From: Azospirillum lipoferum 4B
GTDB taxonomy: Bacteria; Pseudomonadota; Alphaproteobacteria; Azospirillales; Azospirillaceae
Reading direction: 5' to 3'
Length of the DNA stretch: 64,000 nucleotides
Assembly: GCF_000283655.1 (NCBI RefSeq)
Contig: NC_016622.1
Location: forward strand, 756,501-820,500
A model generated the notes under the pieces. It was not told the DNA's origin and did no database searches. It was given only the letters and a program-made list of their open reading frames with translations. Below, in pieces: positions 26,065 to 37,397 of this stretch. The first letter of the stretch is position 1. Each line of letters opens with the position of its first letter. The translations under genes and the position numbers were made by a program.

Positions 26065-27425
26065 TGGCCGACTCCGACTCCGGGCCGGGCGATGCCGCCC
26101 CGGTGACGCCAGGGGAGTTCGCCCGCGCGATGGCGGCGCTGGACGGCTTCGAGCCGGCGCCCGCCGTGGCGGTCGGCCTGTCCGGCGGCGGCGACAGTCT
26201 GGCTCTGGTCCTGCTGCTGCGGCATTGGGTCGCAGAGCGGGGCGGCAACCTGCTGGCTCTCACCGTCGATCATGGGCTGCGCGCCGAGTCCGCCGACGAG
26301 GCGGCGGTGGTCGGGACGGCGATGGCCCGCATCGGCATTCCCCACCGCATCCTTCGCTGGGCGGGGGACAAGCCGGTCTCCGGGCTGCAGGCGGCGGCAC
26401 GGGCAGCGCGCCACCGGCTGCTGGCCGACGCCTGTGTCGAGGCCGGCATCCTGCATCTGGCGCTGGCCCACCACCGCGACGATCAGGCGGAGACGGTGCT
26501 GCTGCGGCTGGCCCGCGGCTCCGGCACCGACGGGCTTGCCGGCATGGCGGCGGTGCGCGCCGATGGCGCCGTTCGGGTGATCCGTCCGCTGCTGGGCTTT
26601 TCCCATGACCGGCTGCTGGCGACCTGCCGCGCCGCCGGACTGGAGTGGGTTGAGGATCCCTCCAACCACAACCCGCGCTTCGCCCGTGCCCGGCTGCGCG
26701 CCGCCCGCGATCTGCTGGGCGGGGAGGGGCTGGACGGCGACCGGCTGTGCGAGGTCGCCCGCCGCGCCGGTCGCGCCCGCGCCGCGCTGGAGCAGGCGAC
26801 CGCCGACTTGCTGGCGCAGGCCGCGACCATCCATCCCGAAGGCTGGGTCACGTTCGATCCGGTCCCGCTGCTGGCCGCCCCGGAAGAGATCGCGCTGCGG
26901 GCGCTGGCGCAGGCGCTGGCGGCGGTCGGCGGGGCCGGTCCGGTGCGGGACGAGGCGCTGGAGCGTCTGCTCGGCTCGCTGGCCGACGGGCAGGGCGGGA
27001 CCCTGGGCGGCTGCGTGGTGCGGATGCGCCGCGGTGCCGTCATGGTCGCGCGTGAACCGGCGGCTGCGGTGGAAAGGCTGCTGGTTCCGCCCGGCGGGCG
27101 CGTCCTGTGGGATGGTCGATTCGACCTGCAGGTGTCGCACCGGTGGGAACGGCCCGTCGAGGTCGCGGCGATCGGCGCCGCGGGGTGGCGCAAAGGGGCG
27201 GGGCCGGGTGGGCATCCGGGATTGTCCGACCTGCCGGTTCCGGTGCGCGAATCGCTGCCAAGCCTTTGGTTGGGAACGGAAATGCTTGCTATCCCGACGA
27301 TCGGTGGCGCATACGGGTTCGACGCGGATGGACAGGCACCGATGGACTGCGCGATCTTCCGTCCAATTTCGCCGTTGGGAAGACCAGCTTTTACGGTTGT
27401 TTCGGACCGGCGCGGCATTATTTAA
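26064..27425 (+). CDS. tilS: tRNA(Ile)-lysidine synthase
   Basis: A 453-residue TilS that converts C34 of the CAU-anticodon tRNA(Ile) to lysidine, changing its specificity from Met to Ile codons. The PP-loop ATP-binding motif AVGLSGGGDSLAL is near residue 36, followed by LTVDHGLRAESADE, the AHHRDDQAETVLLRLARGSG block and the HNPRFARARLR segment. The C-terminal domain is more divergent. The ATG at 26064 shares one base with the cpoB stop, indicating coupled translation. An ATG 12 bases earlier is less likely. Confidence 0.95.
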   Translation: MADSDSGPGDAAPVTPGEFARAMAALDGFEPAPAVAVGLSGGGDSLALVLLLRHWVAERGGNLLALTVDHGLRAESADEAAVVGTAMARIGIPHRILRWAGDKPVSGLQAAARAARHRLLADACVEAGILHLALAHHRDDQAETVLLRLARGSGTDGLAGMAAVRADGAVRVIRPLLGFSHDRLLATCRAAGLEWVEDPSNHNPRFARARLRAARDLLGGEGLDGDRLCEVARRAGRARAALEQATADLLAQAATIHPEGWVTFDPVPLLAAPEEIALRALAQALAAVGGAGPVRDEALERLLGSLADGQGGTLGGCVVRMRRGAVMVAREPAAAVERLLVPPGGRVLWDGRFDLQVSHRWERPVEVAAIGAAGWRKGAGPGGHPGLSDLPVPVRESLPSLWLGTEMLAIPTIGGAYGFDADGQAPMDCAIFRPISPLGRPAFTVVSDRRGII

Positions 27426-27507
27426 TCTGGGAACGTGCCCGTAGGAGTCCGGGGTGCGGCCTTGTCGGCGCACCGCATGGCGATGGGTTCGCAGAAAGGC
27501 GTGTGAC

Positions 27508-29445
<1,938 letters not shown>

Positions 29446-29468
29446 GGGCTCTCGGTTCGGAAATGAAG

Positions 29469-29500
29469 AAGGCGGCGCTGCGAGGCGCCGCCTTTTTCTT
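29469..29500 (+). terminator. Intrinsic terminator of ftsH
   Basis: An 8-bp stem GGCGGCGC (29471-29478) and GCGCCGCC (29485-29492) with loop TGCGAG, followed by TTTTTCTTTT. It begins 26 bases after the ftsH stop codon. Confidence 0.88.
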
Positions 29501-29532
29501 TTGAGCGAGTGATTAAAGTGGGTGAGCGCTCT

Positions 29533-29637
29533 GCCCCCTCCCTAACCCTCCCCCTGCCTTCGGCAGTGGAGGGAATACAGCCGCTTCGCAGGAGGCACCC
29601 TCTCCCGCCGGAGGCGGGGGAGGGATGGGGAGGGGGC
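29533..29637. repeat. GC-rich bipartite palindromic repeat, class A, copy 2
   Basis: A 105-base element with terminal inverted repeats GCCCCCTCCC and GGGAGGGGGC. Internal hairpins are CCTCCCCCTGCC-TTCGGCAG-type and CTCCCGCCGGAGGCGGGGGAG-type. It lies between the ftsH terminator and the convergent unknown gene. Confidence 0.85.
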
Positions 29638-29658
29638 GGGTTTTGGATAAAAGGCCCC

Positions 29659-30804
29659 TCAGAACGCGCCCTTCTGTTCGCGGCGACGGTCGAGAGCCAC
29701 GTCGAACTGGCGCAGCAGCTTCTGCATGCCTTCGAAGTAGAGCTTGCGCGACGGCGTGTTCTTCATGCAGCGGGCGTCCAGATGGGCGACGCTGGTCAGC
29801 GCCGAGACGCAATAGCCGAGCAGCCAATAGCGCGAGCGGATGCTGCGCAGGTAGTCGCGGAAAGGCTCCGGCTGGCCGTTCATGAAACTGCTGAAGGCGG
29901 TCTCGTAGTCGGACAGGATGGTGCGGATGTCCATCAGCGTCGTCTCCAGCAGCTTGCCCACCTTCTCGATGTGCATCAGCAGCTGGGTCTCGTAGGGCTT
30001 GTGCATGCGGATGTCGACCGGAATGCATTCCCGCGACTTCAGCCAGGTCAGGATGACGCGCGCGCGCGGGGCGATGCGGCGCAGCTGGTATTCGTAGAAG
30101 GTCGTGCCCTTCCAGGCGCTGAAGATGGTGTCGGCCTCCGCCCGCTCGATGCCGAAGGCGGAGACGAACAGGCCCGCCTCTTCCAGGTTGGGATTCCAGA
30201 TCGCTTCCAGGAAGCGCTCGATGCTCTGGGCGTTGCCCTGGCTGCCCGACAGAGCCTTGCGGACGATCGGCTCGATCCGGGCGCGGATCAGGCGGCGGAG
30301 CTGGTGGTCCTCCTCGTTGCTGATCAGCCAGTGGCGCGGATCGACGTTGACCTTCTCCCCCTCGAAGCAGGTCTTCAGCAGGAAGGCGTCGAGCGAGGGC
30401 ACGTCGTCGATCATCGACAGCATCTTCATGTCGCCGATGATGCCGTTTTCCTGCGGCCCGTGCTTGATGCCGAACTGCTCTTCCAGCAGGGCTTCGCTGT
30501 TGCGGCCGCGCAGATAGACGGCGACGCCGCCGGATTCGGGCGACTTGGCGTTGTGCGGCACATAGATGCCGGTTTCGACAGGCCGGCTGCCGCCCTCCAG
30601 CTCCTCGTCCTCCGCCATCGGATCGCCGCCGTCATCGTCGCGGTCGTCGAAATTCGGGTACTTGAACAGGATGCAGTTGTTCAGGCCCTGGGCCTTGAAC
30701 ATGCGCTGCTCTTCGGGGATCTCGCGCGTGATGGCGATGAGATTCATCGACACGCTGGAGCCGCCGTAAAGGATCTGCTCAAGGATCGGAGAAACCGAGT
30801 CCAT
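29659..30804 (-). CDS. Conserved hypothetical protein, function unknown
   Basis: I do not recognise this 381-residue protein. There is no signal peptide or membrane helix. The N terminus (MDSVSPILEQILYGGSSVSMNLIAITREI) is followed by an acidic loop (DDRDDDGGDPMAEDEELEGG). The rest is mainly helical, with LRRLIRARIEPIVRKALSG, LRRIAPRARVILTWLKSR and a C-terminal helical region containing YWLLGYCVSALTSVAHLDARCMKNTPSRKLYFEGM in part. Start 30804 is preferred over ATG 30822 because a promoter-like -10 box ends 2 bases before that ATG. It is single-copy, on its own transcript, and has normal codon use, so it is probably a real chromosomal gene. Confidence 0.75.
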   Translation of the reverse strand: MDSVSPILEQILYGGSSVSMNLIAITREIPEEQRMFKAQGLNNCILFKYPNFDDRDDDGGDPMAEDEELEGGSRPVETGIYVPHNAKSPESGGVAVYLRGRNSEALLEEQFGIKHGPQENGIIGDMKMLSMIDDVPSLDAFLLKTCFEGEKVNVDPRHWLISNEEDHQLRRLIRARIEPIVRKALSGSQGNAQSIERFLEAIWNPNLEEAGLFVSAFGIERAEADTIFSAWKGTTFYEYQLRRIAPRARVILTWLKSRECIPVDIRMHKPYETQLLMHIEKVGKLLETTLMDIRTILSDYETAFSSFMNGQPEPFRDYLRSIRSRYWLLGYCVSALTSVAHLDARCMKNTPSRKLYFEGMQKLLRQFDVALDRRREQKGAF

Positions 30805-30824
30805 TTTCTTACGAGCGCGCATGA

Positions 30825-30854
30825 ATATTACCCAAATCCGCGAATATTGCGCAA
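30825..30854 (-). promoter_or_regulatory. Candidate promoter of the unknown 381-residue protein
   Basis: On the reverse strand TTGCGC (30854-30849) and TAATAT (30830-30825) are 18 bases apart in an AT-rich patch. Transcription would start near 30818, which favours translation from ATG 30804. Not confirmed by any other site. Confidence 0.4.
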
Positions 30855-30883
30855 ATCATAAACGCCGAATTCGCAAACGCAAA

Positions 30884-30907
30884 GAGGGATCGGCAAACCG
30901 ATCCCTC
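30884..30907 (-). terminator. Terminator-like hairpin after fabI
   Basis: A perfect 10-bp stem GAGGGATCGG (30884-30893) and CCGATCCCTC (30898-30907) with a 4-base loop. On the reverse strand it is followed by TTTGCGTTTG, a weak T-run, 50 bases beyond the fabI stop. Confidence 0.65.
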
Positions 30908-30957
30908 TCTTCATCATGCGATTGCAGGCGTGTTACCGCCGTTCAACCGGGCTGGCC

Positions 30958-31806
30958 TCAGCCGGCCTTCGGCGTACCGCCCAGCGAACCCAGGAGGCTG
31001 GCGACCTCGGCCGCCTCGTCCACCGCGACCATGCCGACGGTGTGATAGCCGCTGTCGACATGCATCACCTCGCCGGTGACGCCGCTGCCGAGATCGGACA
31101 TCAGGAACAGGCCGGCACCGCCGACCTCCTGGATGGTGACGTTGCGCTTCAGCGGGGCGTTCAGCTCGTTCCACTTCAGGATGTAGCGGAAGTCGCCGAT
31201 GCCGCTGGCGGCCAGCGTCTTGATCGGGCCGGCGGAGATGGCGTTGACACGGATGTTGCGGCCACCCAGATCGACGGCCAGGTAGCGCACGCTGGCCTCC
31301 AGCGCCGCCTTGGCGACACCCATCACATTGTAATGGGGCATGACGCGTTCGGCGCCGTAATAGGATAGAGTGAGCAGGCTGCCGCCGTCCTTCATCAGCG
31401 GCACGGCGCGTTGCGCCACCGCGGTGAAGGAGTAGCAGGAGATGTCCATGGTGCGCAGGAAGTTGGCCCGCGTCGTGTCCAGATACAGCCCGTCCAGTTC
31501 ATTCTTATCGGAAAAGGCGATGGCATGAACCACGAAGTCCAGCCCGCCCCATTCCTGTTCGATGGCGGCGAAGGTCGCATCGATGCTGCCCTCGTCCGTC
31601 ACGTCGCAGGGCAGGACCAGCTTGGCGCCGACCTGTTCGGCCAGGGGCTTCACCCGCTTCAGCAGCGCATCACCCTGATAGGTGAAGGCAAGCTCCGCCC
31701 CGTGCTGGGCCAGGGTGGAGGCGATCCCCCAGGCGATCGAACGATCGTTGGCCACGCCCATGATCAGGCCACGCTTGCCGGCCATGAGCGGCATCGGATT
31801 GGACAT
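30958..31806 (-). CDS. fabI: Enoyl-[acyl-carrier-protein] reductase (NADH)
   Basis: A 282-residue FabI of the short-chain dehydrogenase fold that reduces enoyl-ACP in the last step of fatty-acid elongation. The start MSNPMPLMAGKRGLIMGVANDRSIAWGIA, the strand PCDVTDEGSIDATF, HAIAFSDK and the active-site YYGAERVMPHYNVMGVAK (Tyr and Lys spaced by six) are all present. ATG 31806 has GAGG at suitable distance; the upstream frame lacks family sequence. Transcribed away from the BrkB-type gene. Confidence 0.96.
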   Translation of the reverse strand: MSNPMPLMAGKRGLIMGVANDRSIAWGIASTLAQHGAELAFTYQGDALLKRVKPLAEQVGAKLVLPCDVTDEGSIDATFAAIEQEWGGLDFVVHAIAFSDKNELDGLYLDTTRANFLRTMDISCYSFTAVAQRAVPLMKDGGSLLTLSYYGAERVMPHYNVMGVAKAALEASVRYLAVDLGGRNIRVNAISAGPIKTLAASGIGDFRYILKWNELNAPLKRNVTIQEVGGAGLFLMSDLGSGVTGEVMHVDSGYHTVGMVAVDEAAEVASLLGSLGGTPKAG

Positions 31807-31924
31807 CGGAACCTCGTGAACGACGGATGTGCTGCGGCTCCAGCCGCGAAAAGTGCCGCGCATCCTACACGAAAGCGCTCACCGGTCAAACCGACGCGGG
31901 CGGTCTTGCCGCAGGGGGCGCCGC

Positions 31925-33295
31925 ATGCCTCTCTCTGAGGACAATTCCCGCCCGGAAGAGGAGGAGCGCAGCGGCATCTTCGGCGGCCTGAAGGAGCTGG
32001 GCGGCTTCTTCGGCCATTCGATGCTGCGCTTCTACAACGACAACTGCTTCCAGACCGCGGCGTCGCTGACCTACACCTCGCTGTTGGCGATCGTGCCGAT
32101 CATGACCATCGGCTTCGCCATCTTCTCGGCCTTTCCGGCCTTCAGCGCGCTGCAGATGCGGATCCAGACCGCCGTCATCAAGAATCTGGTGCCGGAGATC
32201 GGCGACGCGATCCTGGAATATCTCGGCCGCTTCATGGCGAATGCCGGCCAGATGCCGATCTTCGGCGTGATCGGTCTGGCGATGTCGGCGGTGCTGCTGA
32301 TCTGGACCATCGAAGGGTCCTTCGCCACCGTCTGGCGGGTGCGGGAGCCGCGGTCCTACGTCACCCGCATCCTGTCCTTCTGGGCGGTGGTGTCGCTGAC
32401 GCCGCTGTTCGCCGGTGCCAGCCTGTCGCTGTCCAGCACGCTGTGGACCGCGCTGGAGCTGGCGCATCTGGAGGGGATGGTCCATCCCCTGGCCGGCATC
32501 GGCATGCTGCTGCCTTTCCTGCTGCAGCTGGTCGGCTGCACGCTGCTGTACCTCATCATCCCCAACCGCGATGTCTTCTGGCTGGACGCCCTGTGCGGCG
32601 GGGCCATCGGCTCGGTCCTGCTGGAGGGATCGAAGGCGATCTTCGGCTGGTACATGCGCGAATACCCGGCCTACCAGACCATCTACGGCGCCCTTTCGGT
32701 CGTGCCGATCTTCCTGTTCTGGCTGTACATCGCGTGGTCGACGGTGCTGTTCGGCGCGGTGGTCGCCGCATCCCTGCCAGAATGGCGGGCGGGCAAGGTC
32801 ACCCGCGGCGGCATGGAGGGACTGTTGCCGGCCCAGCGGCTGGCGCTGGCGCTCGCCGTCCTGCACGAGCTGATGGAGGCGAGCCGGCTGGGCGTGGGCC
32901 TGCGCCGCCGCACGCTGGTCGGCCGCGTCCCGGTGGGCACGCTGCTGATCGACGGCATCCTGGAACAGCTGCGCGACGCCCATTGGGTCGCCCACACCAC
33001 GCGCGACGCCTGGGTGGTGACCCGCGACATGGGCGAGGCGACGCTGCTGGAGCTGATGAAGGCGCTGGGCATCGGCATGCGCGGCTCCGTCCACGGGCTG
33101 GGCGGGCTGAACCTGCCCTGGCAGGAGCGCACCGCCCGGCTTCTGGACGCGGCGGAAGCCAGCCAGAGCGACCTGCTGAGCGTGCCGCTGAAGACGCTGC
33201 TGAACGACGACCCGCCGCCCGAAGGGCAGCCGGCCGGACAGGGGGACCTGCAGGCGGCGGCGGGGCCGGTGCCGTTGCGGGCGGTTAAGAAATAG
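31925..33295 (+). CDS. YihY/BrkB family inner-membrane protein
   Basis: A 456-residue protein. The N-terminal 280 residues form the six-helix YihY/BrkB domain (TAASLTYTSLLAIVPIMTIGFAIFS, YLGRFMANAGQMPIFGVIGLAMS and VFWLDALCGGAIGSVLLEGSKAIFGWYM). A cytoplasmic C-terminal extension of about 170 residues follows, with a winged-helix look (QRLALALAVLHELMEASRLGVGLRRR). The family was once annotated as ribonuclease BN, which is not correct; its function is still poorly defined. The start at 31925 follows an Arg-rich non-family stretch. The gene ends 4 bases before the convergent DUF805 gene. Confidence 0.9.
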   Translation: MPLSEDNSRPEEEERSGIFGGLKELGGFFGHSMLRFYNDNCFQTAASLTYTSLLAIVPIMTIGFAIFSAFPAFSALQMRIQTAVIKNLVPEIGDAILEYLGRFMANAGQMPIFGVIGLAMSAVLLIWTIEGSFATVWRVREPRSYVTRILSFWAVVSLTPLFAGASLSLSSTLWTALELAHLEGMVHPLAGIGMLLPFLLQLVGCTLLYLIIPNRDVFWLDALCGGAIGSVLLEGSKAIFGWYMREYPAYQTIYGALSVVPIFLFWLYIAWSTVLFGAVVAASLPEWRAGKVTRGGMEGLLPAQRLALALAVLHELMEASRLGVGLRRRTLVGRVPVGTLLIDGILEQLRDAHWVAHTTRDAWVVTRDMGEATLLELMKALGIGMRGSVHGLGGLNLPWQERTARLLDAAEASQSDLLSVPLKTLLNDDPPPEGQPAGQGDLQAAAGPVPLRAVKK

Positions 33296-33299
33296 CCGT

Positions 33300-33686
33300 T
33301 CAGGCGACAGCGGGCGAACCGGCAGTCGGCTGCGGTGGCGGGCCGAAGCGGTTTTCCGCGGCATCGCCCTTGGTCACCGTCCAGACGAGGAGGACGATCC
33401 ATCCGATCACCGGAACAATCGCCAACAGCAGCCACCAGCCGGACCGCCCGACGTCATGCAGGCGGCGGGCCGATACAGCCAAGCCCGGCAGCAGCAGTGC
33501 CAGATTGACGATGGAGCTCAGGGGGCTGGCATCCTCGAATGGAAAGAGAGCGACATCGATGATGCCGGTGACAATGCCGATCAGCACGGTGAACAGAACC
33601 CAGTACCAGTATTCGGATCGCAGTGCGCGGCCGGAGAACCCGACATATTGGGAAAACACCGACCTGATGGCTTCGAAGAAATTCAT
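33300..33686 (-). CDS. DUF805 family membrane protein
   Basis: A 128-residue DUF805 protein. The family features are the F-SGRALRSEYWYWVLF start, then helices around LFTVLIGIVTGIIDVALF and VNLALLLPGLAVSARRLHDVGRSGWW, and the final IGWIVLLVWTVTKGDAAENRFGPPP. Function unknown; members are small four-helix inner-membrane proteins. It converges on the BrkB-type gene with only 4 bases between stop codons. Confidence 0.9.
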   Translation of the reverse strand: MNFFEAIRSVFSQYVGFSGRALRSEYWYWVLFTVLIGIVTGIIDVALFPFEDASPLSSIVNLALLLPGLAVSARRLHDVGRSGWWLLLAIVPVIGWIVLLVWTVTKGDAAENRFGPPPQPTAGSPAVA

Positions 33687-33835
33687 TGTCCGCTACCCCG
33701 GCGAATGGCCTGCCGCGATTGGTCAGCCTGATGAGATCACGATGTGCAGGCAATCGGTACGGTGCAACACTCTCATTCGATGCAGAACAGTCCTGACCGC
33801 GGCGTCGTGACGCGCTGCAGGATTGGGCGCAAACG

Positions 33836-33865
33836 AAAAGCGGCCCGCCCTGATGGGCAGGCCGC
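33836..33865 (-). terminator. Intrinsic terminator of the DnaJ-like gene
   Basis: On the reverse strand GCGGCC-TGCCC pairs with GGGCG-GGCCGC around ATCA, and TTTTCG follows. It starts about 40 bases beyond the stop codon of the DnaJ-like gene. Confidence 0.75.
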
Positions 33866-33906
33866 CTGTCCAGATCGCCGCATGCAAGTCGACCGGGCGC
33901 CTTCGC

Positions 33907-34887
33907 TTACTCCAGCCCCGCCTTCTTGCGGACGTCGTAGCTGCGGGTCTTGGCCCATTGCTCGACGAACTTGACCAGTTCGGCGTCGGGCGGGTCGGGC
34001 AGGACGACCTTCAGTTTCACATACTGGTCGCCCGGCTGCTTGGTGGCCTGGTTCACCACGCCCTTGCCGCGCAGCCGCAGGACGGAGCCGGTGTTGGCAC
34101 CGGGCGGCACCTTCACCGCCACCTTGCCGCTGATGGTCGGGACATTGACGGTGGCGCCCAGCACCGCCTCGTTCAGGGTGATCGGCACCTCGACATGGAT
34201 GTCGCTGTCCTGCCGGGTGAAGTAGGGGTGGGATTCGACATGCACCTCGACGATGGCGTCGCCGTTGGGCATGCCGCCCATGCCGGGCAGGCCCTGGCCC
34301 TTCAGGCGCAGCTTCGACTCGTTCTCCGTTCCCGGCGGGATGGCGACGTCGATGCTCTTGCCGTTGGACAGGTTGATGCGCCGCTTCGACCCGTTCGCCG
34401 CCTCCACGAAGGGGACGGTGACGGAATAGGAGATGTCGCTGCCGCGAACCTTCGGCCCGGCCGAGCCGCCGGTGGGGCCACCAGCGGAGCCGCCGCCCAT
34501 GCCCGCCCCGGCCCCCGCCCCGCCGGGACGGCGCCGGCCGCCGCCGAACAGGTCGGAGAACCAGTCGTCACCGCCGCCGAAGAAACTGTCGTCGGCGGTG
34601 CCGCTGTAGGCCTTGCCCCGGCTGGTCCGGCCGCGGGGGCCATAGCCCGCGTGCCGTTCCTGCCCGGAGGGATCGATCTCGCCCCGGTCGTAGCGGGCGC
34701 GCTTCTCGGCATCCGACAGCAGCGTGTAGGCGGCCGAGATTTCCTTGAACCGCTCCTCGTTGGCGGCGTCGCCCGGTTTCAGGTCCGGGTGATGCTGCTT
34801 GGCGAGCTTGCGGTACGCCTTCTTGATGTCGTCGGCACTGGCGGACCGGCTGACGCCGAGAACGCTGTAGGGATCGCGCGTAGCCAC
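33907..34887 (-). CDS. CbpA-like DnaJ-class co-chaperone
   Basis: A 326-residue J-domain protein. The J domain (residues 1-70) has the HPD motif at 33-35 in [14 protein letters not shown] Gly/Phe-poor but Gly/Arg-rich linker follows (about 75-145) with [16 protein letters not shown]. There is no cysteine-rich zinc-finger domain. The two C-terminal substrate-binding beta-sandwich domains include [24 protein letters not shown] and [10 protein letters not shown]. This layout is that of CbpA/DjlA-type DnaJ homologs, which stimulate DnaK ATPase. No dnaK or grpE is adjacent. Confidence 0.93.
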   Translation of the reverse strand: MATRDPYSVLGVSRSASADDIKKAYRKLAKQHHPDLKPGDAANEERFKEISAAYTLLSDAEKRARYDRGEIDPSGQERHAGYGPRGRTSRGKAYSGTADDSFFGGGDDWFSDLFGGGRRRPGGAGAGAGMGGGSAGGPTGGSAGPKVRGSDISYSVTVPFVEAANGSKRRINLSNGKSIDVAIPPGTENESKLRLKGQGLPGMGGMPNGDAIVEVHVESHPYFTRQDSDIHVEVPITLNEAVLGATVNVPTISGKVAVKVPPGANTGSVLRLRGKGVVNQATKQPGDQYVKLKVVLPDPPDAELVKFVEQWAKTRSYDVRKKAGLE

Positions 34888-34938
34888 GGGCAGAGAATTC
34901 CCGCCCCAACGGGGCTCAAGGGTTGCAGGTCGGTTGTG

Positions 34939-35412
34939 TTACGAATTGCCGACGATCTTCCACGTACCGTCGGCCTGTTTGCAAGCGGTTCCGTATGCCT
35001 GCTCCGTCCGGCCCTTGACCACGATGGTCTGCTGGAACTCGCGGCAGTAGGTGCCGGTGTTGCTGTAGCCGTCGCGGGTGGTGACGATGGTGCCGGAATT
35101 GCCCGACTGCGGGTTGTTCCAGGTGATGCGGTCGCCGACGGGGGCGGCATAGGCCTGACGGGCCGCGGTCTCGGCATAGCCGGCATCGGCCTTGTCGAGA
35201 GAGCTGCCGACCTCGCGGCCGATGAAGGCGCCCAGCAGGGTGCCCACGCCGGTCGCCACCAGCTTGCCCGTTCCGCCGCCGATCTGCGATCCGATCAGGC
35301 CGCCGGCGACCGCGCCGCCGACCGTGCCGACCGTTTCCTTCTGGCCACCCAGCTGGCAGCCTGCCAGCAGGCTCGCGACGATCACGGCCGGAACGACTTT
35401 CTTCACGAACAT
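34939..35412 (-). CDS. Glycine-zipper surface lipoprotein (RT0821-like)
   Basis: A 157-residue predicted lipoprotein. The signal peptide ends in the lipobox SLLAGC with Cys19 as acylation site. A glycine-zipper segment follows (VGGAVAGGLIGSQIGGG ... GVGTLLGAFIGREVGSSLD), the 17-kDa surface-antigen-like repeat. The C-terminal domain (ITWNNPQSGNSGTIVTTRDG, TYCREFQQTIVVKGRTEQAYGTACKQADGTWKIV) matches the RT0821/Lpp0805 family. Function is unknown. Start 35412 is set by the signal peptide; the longer in-frame extension has no start-like features. Divergent from pdxH. Confidence 0.88.
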   Translation of the reverse strand: MFVKKVVPAVIVASLLAGCQLGGQKETVGTVGGAVAGGLIGSQIGGGTGKLVATGVGTLLGAFIGREVGSSLDKADAGYAETAARQAYAAPVGDRITWNNPQSGNSGTIVTTRDGYSNTGTYCREFQQTIVVKGRTEQAYGTACKQADGTWKIVGNS

Positions 35413-35609
35413 CCTTGCGCCTCGAAAAGGTTGGTTGCCGCGGCACCTTGTCGGTAGCTTCGCGGTGGACAGTGATATAAGCGACCCTATCCTTGCTGTG
35501 AATTGTGATGAGGCTGTGACCCTTTCGCTTTTGCACAAAGGATAGCCCCCGCACCCGGCCTGTGGGCGATGCGGGACCCATCGAAACAGGATCCGATCGT
35601 AACAGGACC

Positions 35610-36227
35610 ATGGGCATGACCGACAGCAGCGAGCGCGACCCTTACGAACTCTTCTCCGAATGGATGAAGGAAGCCGAGCAGAGCGAGCCCAACGACCCCA
35701 ACGCCATGGCGCTGGCGACCGCCGATGCCGACGGCATTCCGTCCGTGCGCATGGTCCTGCTGAAAGGCATCGATCCGCGCGGTTTTGTCTTCTACACCAA
35801 CACCGAGAGCCGGAAGGGCGAGCAAATGCTCGCGAATCGGAACGCCGCCCTGTGCTTCCATTGGAAGACCCTGCGCCGGCAGGTGCGGGTGGAAGGGCCG
35901 GTGGAGGTCGTGACCGACGCCGAGGCCGACGCCTATTTCGAAAGCCGCCCGCGCGAAAGCCGCATCGGCGCCTGGGCCTCTCAGCAGTCGCGCCCGCTGG
36001 AAGGCCGGTGGGAGCTGGAGAAGCGGGTGGCGCAGTTCACCGCGAAATACGCCATCGGCACCGTGCCGCGGCCGCCGCATTGGACCGGCTTCCGCGTCCT
36101 GCCGTCGCGCATCGAGTTCTGGCGCGACCGGCCCTTCCGCCTGCACGACCGGCTGGTCTACCGCCGCGCCGCGGAGGCAACGGATGCGGCTTCGCCGGGC
36201 TGGACGACCGAGCGGCTCTATCCCTGA
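35610..36227 (+). CDS. pdxH: Pyridoxamine 5'-phosphate oxidase
   Basis: A 205-residue FMN-dependent oxidase that makes pyridoxal 5'-phosphate from PNP or PMP. Motifs: [52 protein letters not shown], and the C-terminal [20 protein letters not shown] ending in RLYP, the usual terminal signature. The ATG at 35610 has ACAGGA just upstream; ATG 35616 is an alternative. glyA at 49.8 kb is one of several PLP users in the window. Confidence 0.96.
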   Translation: MGMTDSSERDPYELFSEWMKEAEQSEPNDPNAMALATADADGIPSVRMVLLKGIDPRGFVFYTNTESRKGEQMLANRNAALCFHWKTLRRQVRVEGPVEVVTDAEADAYFESRPRESRIGAWASQQSRPLEGRWELEKRVAQFTAKYAIGTVPRPPHWTGFRVLPSRIEFWRDRPFRLHDRLVYRRAAEATDAASPGWTTERLYP

Positions 36228-36267
36228 AGGGTGGCCCAGAACACCAGCACTGAACAGAAGGCAGCTC

Positions 36268-37191
36268 GTGAGCGACAATCTGGACAGCGGCGCCCGGACG
36301 GATAGCCTGCGCCGTCGCGCCACCTATGCCAGCGTGGCGGTGGCCTCCACCCTGATCGTGGCGAAACTCGGGGCCTATCTGCTGACCGAATCGGTCAGCA
36401 TCCTGTCGTCGCTGATCGACTCGACCACCGACATGATGGCGTCGCTGGTGACGCTGCTTGCCGTGCGTGAGGCCCTGCGGCCGGCGGATGCCAACCACCG
36501 CTACGGCCATGGCAAGGCGGAGGCGCTGGCGGCGCTGGCCCAGGCGGCCTTCATCGCCGGGTCCGCCGTGCTGCTGAGCGTGGAGGCGGTGCGGCGAATC
36601 GTCCGGCCGGAACCGATCGCCGAGGGGACGATCGGCATCGCGGTGATGCTGCTGTCGATTGTGCTGACGGCCGGCCTCATCACCTTCCAGCGCCGGGTGC
36701 AGGTGGCCACCGGGTCGGTCGCCATCGGGGCCGACCGGCTGCATTATGCCGGCGACCTGCTGATGAACAGCGCCGTCATCGCCGCCATCCTGCTGACCGA
36801 GGCGACCGGGCTCGCCATCGTCGATCCGCTGTTCGGCATCGGCATCGCGCTGTTCCTGCTGAACGGTGCCCGCGGCGTGGCCCGCGACGCGCTGGACGTC
36901 CTGATGGACCGCGAGCTGGGGCAGGAGGAACGCGACCGCATCGCGGCGCTGGCGCGGGCCGAGCCCGGCGTGCGCGGCCTTCACGACCTCCGCACCCGCA
37001 ATGCCGGCACCGGCTGCTTCATCGAACTGCATCTGGAACTGGACGGCACGCTCACTCTGACCGAGGCCCATGAGATCGCCGACCGGGTGGAGCGGCGGCT
37101 GCGGGATGCCTTCGTCAATGCCGAGGTGCTGGTCCATCAGGAGCCCGCCGGGCTGGCCGACGACCGGCTGGACAACCGCATCGCCGGCTGA
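36268..37191 (+). CDS. Cation diffusion facilitator family transporter
   Basis: A 307-residue CDF transporter (FieF type) that exports divalent metals such as Zn2+ or Fe2+ in exchange for protons. Six membrane helices and the metal-site motifs are visible: [12 protein letters not shown] in helix 2 and [12 protein letters not shown] in helix 5 give the expected Asp/Asp and His/Asp set. The cytoplasmic C-terminal dimerisation domain includes [27 protein letters not shown]. The start is GTG 36268, 40 bases after pdxH. Exact metal unknown. Confidence 0.93.
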   Translation: MSDNLDSGARTDSLRRRATYASVAVASTLIVAKLGAYLLTESVSILSSLIDSTTDMMASLVTLLAVREALRPADANHRYGHGKAEALAALAQAAFIAGSAVLLSVEAVRRIVRPEPIAEGTIGIAVMLLSIVLTAGLITFQRRVQVATGSVAIGADRLHYAGDLLMNSAVIAAILLTEATGLAIVDPLFGIGIALFLLNGARGVARDALDVLMDRELGQEERDRIAALARAEPGVRGLHDLRTRNAGTGCFIELHLELDGTLTLTEAHEIADRVERRLRDAFVNAEVLVHQEPAGLADDRLDNRIAG

Positions 37192-37397
37192 GGGCGGGCG
37201 TCCGCCGGCCCTTGCGGCCTGCCGCCACTGCTGCTTGCGCATTGTCGCTCGTGATACGGTGCCGTATTGCGGGGAATCCCGTATTTCGCGATGATCCTCG
37301 GCTCGTGCACAATCGTCGGACGCAACTTCTCCTAAAGGTATCCTACCAAAGGACAGGGGGTGCCGGGCCCATCCCGGACCGCCGGTTCGTTGCGAAC

